A stretch of DNA of 64,000 nt from an uncultured Sulfolobales archaeon (lineage in GTDB: Archaea > Thermoproteota > Thermoprotei_A > Sulfolobales > NBVN01), in NCBI GenBank assembly GCA_938017505.1, contig CALIKV010000006.1, forward strand, positions 114,927 through 178,926, written 5' to 3'. A model generated the notes under the pieces. That model did no database searches. It was given only the letters and a program-made list of their open reading frames with translations, and was not told where the DNA came from. Positions 37,793-46,775 of this stretch are shown piece by piece; within the stretch, counting starts at the first letter, position 1; each line of letters starts with the position of its first letter. A program made the position numbers and the translations under genes.

Positions 37793-38896
37793 TTGATGAA
37801 GGTTAACTCGCCTTACATAACTGACGAGGATATTCAGGAGGTTGTTAAGGTCTTAAAGAGCGGTAACCTGGCAGCTGGGGAGTACGTGCGTCTGTTCGAG
37901 GAAGCTTTTGCAGGGTATTTAGGTGTTGAACACGTGCTTACAGTTAATAACGGAACCATAGCGCTTTACCTAATTTTCAAGGCTTTAGGAATAGGGCCTG
38001 GTGACGAGGTTGTAGTCCCGGACTTCACGTTCGCGGCAACAGCAACCACCGTCGCCCTGGCGGGAGGCAAGATAACTCCAGCCGACATAGAACTGGAGAC
38101 CTACAACATTGACATTGAGAGTTTGGAGGAGAGGCTCACTGAGAGGACTAAGGCTATCGTAGTTGTGCACCTCTACGGACACCCTGCCGACATGGATCCA
38201 ATAGTTAGGCTGGCTGGTGAGAGAGGCATTCACGTCATCGAGGACTGTGCGCAGTCCCACGGCGCAAACTACAAAGGGGTTAAAACAGGGTCTGTGGGGG
38301 TCGCCTCCGCGTTCAGTTTCTACGCGACTAAGAACCTGACTATGGGGGAGGGTGGTGCTGTAGCTACTAACGATGATTCGGTGGCCACGTACGTGAGGCT
38401 TCAGAGAAACCACGGGCAGTTGGAGAAGTACGTTCACTCAGTCGTGGGTTGGAATTTCAGGGTGACCGACATACAGGCGGCTCTCGGATATTCACAGCTA
38501 GCTAGGCTTGAAGAGATGAATAAAAGGAGGCGGATAATAGCCACAGTATATAACGATGAACTCTCCGGGGTTAAGCACGTCAGGCTACCTACTGAGAAGC
38601 CCTACGCCAAGCACGTGTATCATCAATATACGTTATGGGTTGAGGGTCATGGGATACGAGACAAGTTAGCTGAGTTCCTGCTGATGAGGGGTGTTCAGAC
38701 AGCTATTCACTACCCGTTACCGATACATCAGCAACCCTGTTTAAAGAACCACCTAATTCTACGCGGTGATCTGACGAACTCCACAGAAGCGTCTAAACAC
38801 GTGCTCTCACTCCCAATGCACCCGGGACTCAGGGACGAAGACGCGTTGTTCGTAGCCCGCTTGATTAAGGAGTTCTTCAAGGACCTTAAAGTTTAG
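37793..38896 (+). CDS. DegT/DnrJ/EryC1/StrS-family aminotransferase
   Basis: VNNGTIALYLIFKALGIGPGDEVVVPDFTFAATA; HLYGHPADMDPI; EDCAQSHGA; FYATKNLTMGEGGAV. Confidence 0.92.
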   Translation: MMKVNSPYITDEDIQEVVKVLKSGNLAAGEYVRLFEEAFAGYLGVEHVLTVNNGTIALYLIFKALGIGPGDEVVVPDFTFAATATTVALAGGKITPADIELETYNIDIESLEERLTERTKAIVVVHLYGHPADMDPIVRLAGERGIHVIEDCAQSHGANYKGVKTGSVGVASAFSFYATKNLTMGEGGAVATNDDSVATYVRLQRNHGQLEKYVHSVVGWNFRVTDIQAALGYSQLARLEEMNKRRRIIATVYNDELSGVKHVRLPTEKPYAKHVYHQYTLWVEGHGIRDKLAEFLLMRGVQTAIHYPLPIHQQPCLKNHLILRGDLTNSTEASKHVLSLPMHPGLRDEDALFVARLIKEFFKDLKV

Positions 38897-38950
38897 AGGA
38901 GTCTAAAATTATTTATAGCTTCTGACACGTTCTTATGTCGGTGGCGCGAG

Positions 38951-39604
38951 GTGTGGGCTGACTTAAGCGAGTCCGTTGAAGACTACATACTCACCGTGTA
39001 CAGGCTTGAGAGACTATGCGGTAACGCGAGGACCTCACAGATAGCTGAAGAACTTAAAATAAGGGAGGGTACTGTGAGTAAGGTCCTTAAGAAACTCCAG
39101 GCAGACGGTTTAGTGGCTCTAACTAAGTATAGAGGCGTTAAGCTGACTGACTTAGGGAGGGACGTAGCTGAGAACATATTGAGAAAGCACGCGATACTTG
39201 AGGAGTTCCTAGTTAATTACCTGAACTTCAACTTAGCTAAGGCGCACTACCTAGCCCATAAGATGGAGCACCTGCCTGACGAGGTGGTTGAGGCCATATA
39301 TGTTAGGTTTGGGAGTCCTGTTTTACGTTACCCGATAACTCTAGTGAGGGATGCGGACTTAAGCACCGTAATACCGCTTGTCAAGGCATTACCTGGCAAG
39401 TGCTACTTAATAACCCATCTGTACGTTGAGCTAAATACCGTTCTAGATAAGCTATCGAAATCCAGGTGTGGATATCCCTGTGTGGTGAGGGTTGAGGGAT
39501 CCGGAGCTAGGGGGGTTTCCGTGAGCACGCGTGAGGCCGAGATAGTCTTCACGCATGAGGAGAGTGAGTCCATATACGTCCAAGAGGTGACCTGCGGTGA
39601 ATGA
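38951..39604 (+). CDS. DtxR/MntR-family metal-dependent transcriptional regulator
   Basis: SESVEDYILTVYRLERL...RTSQIAEELKIREGTVSKVLKKLQADGLV; HxxxE metal-binding helices. Confidence 0.85.
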   Translation: MWADLSESVEDYILTVYRLERLCGNARTSQIAEELKIREGTVSKVLKKLQADGLVALTKYRGVKLTDLGRDVAENILRKHAILEEFLVNYLNFNLAKAHYLAHKMEHLPDEVVEAIYVRFGSPVLRYPITLVRDADLSTVIPLVKALPGKCYLITHLYVELNTVLDKLSKSRCGYPCVVRVEGSGARGVSVSTREAEIVFTHEESESIYVQEVTCGE

Positions 39605-39821
39605 CATTCTATCTAACGTCCCAAGTGGACGTAGAGTCCTTATAGTGAGGATTAACGCAGGTAAGGGCATCGTGAGCAGGCTTTATCAAATGGGTCTACT
39701 GCCCGGGGAGGAGGTCCTTGTCAAGCACAATAACAGAGGCATGGTCGTGCTGGAGGTAAGGGGGGTTGAGATAGGCGTAAGCAGGGGCATTGCCATGAAG
39801 ATCGAGGTTAGATCTACCTGA
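39597..39821 (+). CDS. feoA: FeoA-domain protein
   Basis: 'RLYQMGLLPGEEVLVKHNNRGMVVLEVRGVEIGVSRGIAMKIEV'; overlaps DtxR-like gene by 8 nt. Confidence 0.8.
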   Translation: MNDILSNVPSGRRVLIVRINAGKGIVSRLYQMGLLPGEEVLVKHNNRGMVVLEVRGVEIGVSRGIAMKIEVRST

Positions 39822-39853
39822 CGAGTAGGCGAAACCTCACCGGTTATCCAAAG

Positions 39854-40810
39854 CTATTCAAGGCCCAGCTCTTTAAGCACTTTCAAGCCCTTAGGAGTTA
39901 ATCTATATACCGACTTCCCACGTGAATACGCCTTCTCAACCAGCCCTAAGCTTCTGAGCTTCTCAAGCCTTCTCCAGACAACCGACTTGTTTAACCCTGT
40001 CGCTTCAGTCAGCTCTGTCAACGGTATCTCGCCACTGCTTAAGACCTTGAGAATTGTCTTATCTCGCTCGTCGAAACCGGTTTCGACGAGCGGCTCTGCA
40101 TGGGTGCCGCCGATCCTCCTCCTGATGATGATAAATGTAATTAGCGCAAGGATTGCAGCTATGGTCAATATCAACAGCAGCAAGAACGTGTTAACTCCGG
40201 CCTCTCCGGGAGGCGTTGTCGTGGTTGGAGAGGTTGTCGGTGTCATCGTGTGAGAGAGGATTAGGTAATGTATCTCGTATACACCACCGCTACCGAACTT
40301 AAGGATCACGTAGACGTATCTGCCCGAGGCATCGCTTCTAGTCTCAACCTGTGGTGTTCCGTTGAAATACAGGAGGGCTGAGTTAGGGGGTAGGATCACT
40401 TCAGCAGGTCCTGAGGGATGTATGATTGCGTTGATAACTACCTCCTCGTAAACCACGCCCACGTAAGCGTCATACTCGACAGTAACGTCGCTTAACCCAC
40501 TCACGTCGAGCTCTACCTCGCCCTCAGGAGTTACGCGTGCTGGTAAAGGCATTCCCTCCGAGGAAAAAGCCATTAGCGAATTCTCTATATAGCCCTTCTC
40601 CAGACTAATTCTTATAGTTCTTTCGTCAGAAATTCCGTCAACGATTATAGATATCGATGCGGAGCCATCTATGTTAAGCAGATACCTATACCTTAGGTTG
40701 TAGGAAGCGGTGACTACTGCTGAGGAAGCGAGCAGCAGGTTAAAGGCGATTAGCGCGATTAAACACGAGACCAAGGCCTCTCTGGGAATAGCCATGGGCA
40801 ACACGTCCAC
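39854..40810 (-). CDS. Membrane-anchored HTH transcriptional regulator with extracytoplasmic domain
   Basis: N-terminal hydrophobic signal, ectodomain, Thr/Pro linker (TPTTSPTTTTPP), TM helix, C-terminal winged helix (PLTELTEATGLNKSVVWRRLEKLRSLGLV). Confidence 0.7.
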   Translation of the reverse strand: MDVLPMAIPREALVSCLIALIAFNLLLASSAVVTASYNLRYRYLLNIDGSASISIIVDGISDERTIRISLEKGYIENSLMAFSSEGMPLPARVTPEGEVELDVSGLSDVTVEYDAYVGVVYEEVVINAIIHPSGPAEVILPPNSALLYFNGTPQVETRSDASGRYVYVILKFGSGGVYEIHYLILSHTMTPTTSPTTTTPPGEAGVNTFLLLLILTIAAILALITFIIIRRRIGGTHAEPLVETGFDERDKTILKVLSSGEIPLTELTEATGLNKSVVWRRLEKLRSLGLVEKAYSRGKSVYRLTPKGLKVLKELGLE

Positions 40811-40948
40811 CGTATCACTTTAGCCAAGAAATTTAAAATACGATACCCCATTTAAGTTTAGATGGTCGTGATTGAGGTTGAGTACGGGCATGGTTTATTC
40901 TAGTAATATTTTTATAGCGTCTACGTTTTGATAGGTAGGTAATGATCG

Positions 40949-42415
40949 ATGAGCGTGGAGAGGGCCTTCAGGGCGAGTTTGAGGGAGGAGTTGCTGAGGA
41001 GTGGTGTGAGCCCCTATCCACACAGGTTAAGTTTGGGTTACGTGCCTATACGGGATATAGTTAGCAATCGGAGGGTTGGTGAGGCGGTTTCGACGGCCGG
41101 CAGAGTAGCTAGTATGAGGAGGCATGGCGGGTTGATCTTCTCCGACCTAGTTGATGACGGGTTCAAGATACAGCTGTCCCTGGATTTAAGCGTTGTAGGT
41201 AATGAGAGGTTCGAGTGGTTTATAAAGTACGTGAACCTAGGTGACTTCATTAACGTAGCGGGTGATCTCTTTTACACGCATAAGGGGGAACTAACGATTA
41301 ACGTGAGGGAGTACTGCCTGCTGGTTAAGGCGTTAAGATCCCCGCCAGTTAAGTGGGGTCACAAGATTCTAGATACTGAGGTCAGGTATAGAAAGCGATA
41401 CCTAGACTTAATGATGTCCCCTCAGGTGAGGAGGATTTTCGAGGTGCGTTTCAACACTATAGCGGAGATAAGGAGGTTTATGTGGGAGAGGGGGTTCATA
41501 GAGGTTGAGACCCCGATACTTCAACCAGTGTATGGCGGCGCAACTGCTAAACCCTTTATTACCAGAGTACATTCTCTCGGTGAGGATTGGTACCTAAGGA
41601 TAGCGCTTGAGCTGTACCTGAAGAGGTTTCTAGTTGGCGGATTCAACAAGGTATTTGAGATAGGCAAGAATTTCAGGAATGAAGATATAGACGTCCAGCA
41701 TAACCCGGAGTTCACAATGATGGAGGCTTACCAGGCCTACGTCGATTACGAAGACATAATGAGGTTGATCGAGGAGTTAATAAGCAACGTTGCTGAGCGT
41801 GTACTAAACACCACTAAAGTGAATTACCCGGTAGGAGGCTCTGAAGTTGAGATAGATTTAAGGCCTCCGTACAGGAGGGTTAGAATGGTTGAGGGCCTAA
41901 GGGAGTTCGCAGGAGTGGATGTTGAGGGTTTAAGCGATGATGAGATGAAGAGCCTCCTTAGAAAACATGACCTACTCATCCCGGGCGGCTACGACAGGGG
42001 TAGGGCTATAGTCAAGCTGTTCGACAAGCTAGTAGGGGAGCATCACTTAATTCAGCCGACATTCGTCATGGACTTCCCAGCATCATCCTCACCACTTGCT
42101 AAACCGCATAGGACAGACCCCAAGTACGCTGAAAGGTTCGAGCTTTACATAGCGGGCATGGAGCTGGTGAACGCGTTCACCGAGTTGAACGACCCGGTGA
42201 TTCAGGAAACTTACTTCAGGAATGAGGAGGAGAGGAGGAAGTTAGGAGACGCTGAAGCCCACCCCTACGACTGGGACTTCGTAGAGGCTCTCGAGTACGG
42301 CATGCCACCGGCTGGCGGCCTGGGGTTAGGCATAGATAGGTTAGTCATGATACTCACCGGACAAACCTCTATAAAGGAGGCAATCCCGTTCCCCATGCTA
42401 ACCCGCTCCATGTAG
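40949..42415 (+). CDS. lysS: Lysyl-tRNA synthetase class II
   Basis: Class II motifs 'FIEVETPILQPVYGGATAKPF', 'FRNEDIDVQHNPEFTMMEAYQAY', 'GLGLGIDRLVMILT'. Confidence 0.95.
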   Translation: MSVERAFRASLREELLRSGVSPYPHRLSLGYVPIRDIVSNRRVGEAVSTAGRVASMRRHGGLIFSDLVDDGFKIQLSLDLSVVGNERFEWFIKYVNLGDFINVAGDLFYTHKGELTINVREYCLLVKALRSPPVKWGHKILDTEVRYRKRYLDLMMSPQVRRIFEVRFNTIAEIRRFMWERGFIEVETPILQPVYGGATAKPFITRVHSLGEDWYLRIALELYLKRFLVGGFNKVFEIGKNFRNEDIDVQHNPEFTMMEAYQAYVDYEDIMRLIEELISNVAERVLNTTKVNYPVGGSEVEIDLRPPYRRVRMVEGLREFAGVDVEGLSDDEMKSLLRKHDLLIPGGYDRGRAIVKLFDKLVGEHHLIQPTFVMDFPASSSPLAKPHRTDPKYAERFELYIAGMELVNAFTELNDPVIQETYFRNEEERRKLGDAEAHPYDWDFVEALEYGMPPAGGLGLGIDRLVMILTGQTSIKEAIPFPMLTRSM

Positions 42416-42446
42416 GATCGGAATTGAGTTAAGTGGTAGTTTCTAG

Positions 42447-42572
42447 ATGGTTTGTTATCCGAGGTGTGCCCGATGTGGGAGTGCTTTGCCGTTGCCCCTA
42501 AAAGCCGGCAATGAAGTCCCAGCTGAAGTGGAATGGATAGTAAAAGTTAAATATCCGACAACGGTTGCATAA
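42447..42572 (+). CDS. Putative 41-aa Cys-rich micro-ORF (half zinc ribbon) downstream of lysS
   Basis: ATG 42447 to TAA 42570-42572: MVCYPRCARCGSALPLPLKAGNEVPAEVEWIVKVKYPTTVA; CxxxCxxC motif; absent from supplied ORF track (under 60 aa). Confidence 0.45.
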   Translation: MVCYPRCARCGSALPLPLKAGNEVPAEVEWIVKVKYPTTVA

Positions 42573-42661
42573 GCACTCACAGCCGCTTCTGAATCACTCG
42601 CTCTAGCTAAGTATCACACGTTATTAAGTGTTTTGCACTGATAATATTTCGGTGTAGTGAT

Positions 42662-43717
42662 TTGATGGAATTGGAGTTAAGGTGTTGGAGGTGTGGGACT
42701 CGACTGGGATACACGCCAGGGCTTGACAGATGTACGTCATGTGGAGAACCACTGCTTGTTGAGAGTGATTTTAGGGGGTCTCTTCAGAGGGACGGTTCTC
42801 TAGTCCCTAGGGAGTTAAGGACCGTATCACTTGGGGAGGGTCGAACACCGCTCATTAAGTCTCGGGAGGGCGTGTACCTAAAGCTGGAGTATCTCAACCC
42901 AACAGGTTCCTTCAAGGACAGGGGCGCAGCCACAGCCATTTCAGAGGCCTTAAGCAGGGGATGCTCGCTGGTTGTAGAGGATTCATCCGGCAACGCCGGT
43001 ATATCGTATTCCGCTTACGCTGGCCGCGCTGGCCTTAAGGTCAGGATCTACGTCCCTTACGACGCTCCGATTGGTAAGAGGAACATGTTGAGAGCTCTGG
43101 GTGCTGAGGTTGTTGAAGCCCCTACAAGGGATGAGGCTGCTAGGCTGGCGACCGCCGACTCTGAAGGGTGTTATGTGGGGCATCGCATAAATCCGTTCTT
43201 CCTCGAGGGCGTGAAGGACTTAGCTCTTGAGCTAAGTAGTGAGCTTAAGGATGTTGATTACGTAGTCACTCCATTATCTAGCGGCACGCTATTAATAGGT
43301 GTGTGGAAGGGGTACATGGAATTAGTGGAGGCAGGTATCTCTAAACGCGTCCCTAAGCTAGTAGCTGTTCAGGCGTGCGGGTATGAATCCCTTAGCAAGC
43401 ATTTTAGACCCATTACCAACGTTTGCAGGTCTGAGGCCGTATTGCCTGACGGGATAAGGTTAAGGGACGCTCCTCGATTACAGCACGTGGCCGAGATACT
43501 CAAGGGGGCCGAAGGCATGTATGTAGTGTTAGATGATGGGATTGTTAGGCCATATCTAAAGGAACTGTGGAGGGAGGGCGTGGTTTCGGAGCCCACGAGC
43601 GCCTACGCTTACGCTGCGGCCAGGGAATTACTTAGAGAGCACTACATATCTGGTAAGGTAGTGGCAGTGATTACTGGTAACGGGATGAAGCACGTCTCAG
43701 GTGGAATGACTATATGA
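42662..43717 (+). CDS. thrC: Threonine synthase-like PLP-dependent enzyme
   Basis: N-terminal zinc-ribbon CWRCG...CTSCGE; LEYLNPTGSFKDRGAATAI PLP motif; EDSSGNAGISYSAYAGRAGL. Confidence 0.88.
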   Translation: MMELELRCWRCGTRLGYTPGLDRCTSCGEPLLVESDFRGSLQRDGSLVPRELRTVSLGEGRTPLIKSREGVYLKLEYLNPTGSFKDRGAATAISEALSRGCSLVVEDSSGNAGISYSAYAGRAGLKVRIYVPYDAPIGKRNMLRALGAEVVEAPTRDEAARLATADSEGCYVGHRINPFFLEGVKDLALELSSELKDVDYVVTPLSSGTLLIGVWKGYMELVEAGISKRVPKLVAVQACGYESLSKHFRPITNVCRSEAVLPDGIRLRDAPRLQHVAEILKGAEGMYVVLDDGIVRPYLKELWREGVVSEPTSAYAYAAARELLREHYISGKVVAVITGNGMKHVSGGMTI

Positions 43718-44667
43718 GCGAAGGGATTGACGCGCTGATCAACAAGGCGTTAAGCTGGGACAAGGTCTCGGTAAGTAAGCTCATAACCCTGATCGAGACC
43801 GACCCTCTCGAATCCCTTAAAGTGCTGAGCAGAATTCCTCAACGACCTAAGGGGTCACACGTCATAGGATTCACAGGCTCGGCCGGAGTTGGTAAGTCCA
43901 CGTTAATAAACGCCGTTGCGACGCTGTTAGCGCGTGATAATCGCTCAGTGGCCGTGATGGCTGTCGACCCTAAATCCCCTATAACTGGCGGAGCCGTAAT
44001 GGGCGATAGAATTAGGATGAAGGACGTCCCGAGGAATGTTTACGTGAGGTCGATGACGACGCGTGAGGAGGAGTCACTTCCCCTGAAGGCAGTTCTAACA
44101 GTCGAGCTCTTTGAACGCTTAGGCTACGATAATATAATAATCGAGACCCCTGGAGCCGGCCAATTCAGCACTAGGGTGATGAAGGCCGTTGACACCGTGG
44201 TAGTCGTTTTAATGCCTGGAGCCGGTGACGAGATCCAGGCGATTAAGGCTGGCATGATGGAGATAGGCGATATTTACGTAATTAATAAGTCAGACCTGCC
44301 TGGTGTGAACCTGACTTATAGCCAGGTTCTCTTCGCGCTGAACTCAACCACAAGGGACGGATGGATCCCGAGGATCCTGCTGACCAACGCCCTAAGTCTG
44401 GCGAGTGTGGAGCCTCTCGTGAAGGCTATTAAAGAACATCGAGAATACCTAGAGTCAAGCAAGCTCCTCACCATTAAGAGATCGGTGAGGAAATCCCTAG
44501 AACTACAGTTAATAGTTAACGAGGAGGTCGATAAGGCGGCGAGAACCATAAGCAGGCCTGAGAGCGATCTATACAAGGTGTATGAAGAATTCCTGAGCGG
44601 CGTGGGCTCTATAGAGCATCTGAGAGAGAGGATTAGGAAGGAACTCCTAAATGAACTCATTAAATAA
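43714..44667 (+). CDS. MeaB/ArgK-family G3E GTPase
   Basis: GFTGSAGVGKSTLINAVA; AVDPKSPITGGAVMGDRIRM; ETPGAGQ. Confidence 0.9.
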   Translation: MSEGIDALINKALSWDKVSVSKLITLIETDPLESLKVLSRIPQRPKGSHVIGFTGSAGVGKSTLINAVATLLARDNRSVAVMAVDPKSPITGGAVMGDRIRMKDVPRNVYVRSMTTREEESLPLKAVLTVELFERLGYDNIIIETPGAGQFSTRVMKAVDTVVVVLMPGAGDEIQAIKAGMMEIGDIYVINKSDLPGVNLTYSQVLFALNSTTRDGWIPRILLTNALSLASVEPLVKAIKEHREYLESSKLLTIKRSVRKSLELQLIVNEEVDKAARTISRPESDLYKVYEEFLSGVGSIEHLRERIRKELLNELIK

Positions 44668-44701
44668 CATTAATATTCTTTGCTTTGTTCTATTGTTTTG
44701 A

Positions 44702-44775
44702 GGGGCCGTAGTTTAGCTTGGTAGAATGCGGGGCTTGGGTCCCCGTGGTCCGGGGTTCAAATCCCCGCGGCCCCA
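44702..44775 (+). tRNA. tRNA-Pro (TGG), intronless, followed by CCA
   Basis: GGGGCCG/CGGCCCC acceptor; anticodon arm CGGGG-CTTGGGT-CCCCG; T arm CGGGG-TTCAAAT-CCCCG; CCA at 44776-44778. Confidence 0.95.
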
Positions 44776-44797
44776 CCAAATAAACTTCAAGGCTATC

Positions 44798-46003
44798 CTA
44801 TCTCAGGGTTTCGCGAGTCTGGGTCGCTGCCAGGATGGCCCCTACTAGAGATGCCGCTAAGTGTATGATGATTGAATTGCATGAGTTGGTCATAGATGCT
44901 ACTGTCTGGAGCACTGCCGTGCCGGAGAACAGGAAGGTGTTGAACAGAGCTATGGCTGTTGCTGAGTATTCCGCGGCGTAGCTCTCCTTAGCCATGGGTG
45001 GCACCACTGTGTGGAGGCCGGCCGCTATCCCCAGGAGGACCAGAGATATGGCCGTGGTGGTTATGTTGAGTGTTAGCGTTGAGTAAAGCATGAGGGTCCA
45101 TGATGACGCTGAAGTAACGGACGCCGCCAGTAATAACGGTTTCCTTCTTCTTAACACTTTATCGCTTAAGAAACCTGCTATCGGGGTTGTTAACGTGAAG
45201 ATCAGCGCCAGGAGCATTAGGTATTGGCTAGCTACCTCTATGCTCATCCCTAAGGTCTCACTTAAGTGCTTCTGACCCCACGAGGACTGGTAAGCTAGCG
45301 TAACCCCGTAAATGCCTAGGGACGCTATTCCGAGACCCCGGATGTGCGGATCCTTGATCAAAACCTTGAGGTACCTCACCGTGCCTCTAAGCCCGTCAAC
45401 CCGATCCCTGGATCCATGATCCTTGGAGAGGGTGAAGATGCACGCGGCCGTCGCAAACGTGAGTGTCGCCAGAACTAATAAAGTCGTTCTAGAGCCTACA
45501 GTGTTTAAAGCCACCCTCAAAGGGTACGTGGCTATCAACGTGCTCAAGTTACCTAACACGAGCGCGTATGAAGTCAACCTCCCCTGATGTTCCCTGCTGT
45601 AAGCAAGTGATGAGGCTCTCTGATAAGCTAGGAAAGCCACTGCAGCTGAGAACCCCACCAGAACCCTCCCTAGAATCAGAGTAACTGGACTCATTAAAGA
45701 CATCAGCAAGGCCCCGGCACCCATAATGACGGCGAACAGAGCCCCGATCCTCTTGATACCGAAGGCATCGGTCAGCGCCCCCACGAAAAGCTGCGCTATA
45801 GTGTATGAGTAGAAATAAGACGAGGATAGGAAGGCTAGGAACACATCCGGGTTAACGCCATATAGTAAAGCCACATAGTCGATCTCAACCTTCATGACCC
45901 CGGTCATCACCCTGTGAAAATACACTACCATGTAGAACAGCAGGAGAGTGATTATTAATGGTTGCATCCCAAAACCTGAGGACCTCTGAAACCGTCTACC
46001 CAA
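44798..46003 (-). CDS. Major facilitator superfamily transporter
   Basis: Multi-TM protein; 'YTIAQLFVGALTDAFGIKRIGALFAVIMGAGALLMSL' MFS motif A region. Confidence 0.85.
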   Translation of the reverse strand: MGRRFQRSSGFGMQPLIITLLLFYMVVYFHRVMTGVMKVEIDYVALLYGVNPDVFLAFLSSSYFYSYTIAQLFVGALTDAFGIKRIGALFAVIMGAGALLMSLMSPVTLILGRVLVGFSAAVAFLAYQRASSLAYSREHQGRLTSYALVLGNLSTLIATYPLRVALNTVGSRTTLLVLATLTFATAACIFTLSKDHGSRDRVDGLRGTVRYLKVLIKDPHIRGLGIASLGIYGVTLAYQSSWGQKHLSETLGMSIEVASQYLMLLALIFTLTTPIAGFLSDKVLRRRKPLLLAASVTSASSWTLMLYSTLTLNITTTAISLVLLGIAAGLHTVVPPMAKESYAAEYSATAIALFNTFLFSGTAVLQTVASMTNSCNSIIIHLAASLVGAILAATQTRETLR

Positions 46004-46313
46004 CCCTCACTACCGAACTAAACTGCTACCTCTTAGCCTTAATAAGGCTCGCTTAACTGTTCGCATGTGGTTATAGGGAGAATGAAGACTGCTTCATGAA
46101 GCCTCTTAGCTTGCTTGAGGGAGACAAGCTTCCGAGGACGGGCTAAAAGAACATTAAGGCAGACAACCGAACATAAGAACAACATAACCAAATAAAGGTC
46201 GAAGTCCTCAAAGACCGCTCCGAAAATAGCTACAAAACAAACCTACGTGAAATCTGAAAACAGCTACACGGGGCAGAACAGTTTTTAAGGCCGATTATGT
46301 AGTAGTTTATTGG

Positions 46314-46401
46314 GCCGCCGTAGCTCAGCCGGGTAGAGCGCCGGACTCATACGGTCGTCTGAGACATCCGGAGATCCGGGGTTCGAATCCCCGCGGCGGC
46401 A
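46314..46401 (+). tRNA. tRNA-Met (CAT) with 14-nt intron (46352-46365)
   Basis: GCCGCCG/CGGCGGC acceptor; CCGGA-CTCATA-[cggtcgtctgagac]-A-TCCGG; BHB central helix CTCA/TGAG with TAC and ACA bulges; CCA follows. Confidence 0.92.
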
Positions 46402-46408
46402 CCAACGT

Positions 46409-46496
46409 AGCCGGGTCGTCTAGCGGCCAAGGATGCGGGGCTCTGGTCCTATGGGGGAGTGCCCCCGTGACCGGGGTTCGAATCCCCGCCCGGCTA
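46409..46496 (+). tRNA. tRNA-Gln (CTG) with 15-nt intron (46447-46461)
   Basis: AGCCGGG/CCCGGCT acceptor; CGGGG-CTCTGG-[tcctatgggggagtg]-C-CCCCG; BHB helix CTCT/GGAG; CCA 46497-46499. Confidence 0.9.
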
Positions 46497-46599
46497 CCAC
46501 TCGATCGCACTTCAACATCGGTGCTAAAGGAGCTCAGATCTGGTGTGGACTTATTTATTGCCGTCAACGAATACTGGGCGTAAACAGTTTAAACAGATC

Positions 46600-46735
46600 C
46601 TGGCTCCTATACCTCGCCAGCGGTTTCAGGATGGAAAGGTCGATGATAGGTTGACGGTGAGGTGCGGGGGCAATCCCCGCACTCTAGAAGCACAGCTCCC
46701 TATGAATGAAGAGAGGAAGGGACTACAAGACTACG
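46600..46735 (+). mobile_element. Possible decayed IS200/IS605 (TnpB) 3' end remnant
   Basis: 8-bp hairpin GTGCGGGG-gcaat-CCCCGCAC (46662-46682) followed by 'ctctagaagcacagctccctatgaatgaagagagg', a layout resembling archaeal TnpB 3' ends from memory. Confidence 0.35.
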
Positions 46736-46775
46736 TAGCTCAGAACCATGTAGGTAGTTCCTTCTTATACAGGGA

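Noticed and set aside
37985-38437. 150-aa antisense ORF in the DegT aminotransferase
   Set aside because: Entirely within a strong CDS; no motif or initiation context of its own.
43714-44667. MeaB-like GTPase as evidence for a methylmalonyl-CoA mutase system here
   Set aside because: No mutase subunit is visible in the window, so no system can be claimed from this gene alone.
46325-46567. Minus-strand ORF 46325-46567 ('VPPRGFEPRISGC')
   Set aside because: It is the reverse complement of the two tRNA genes, a well-known type of spurious ORF.
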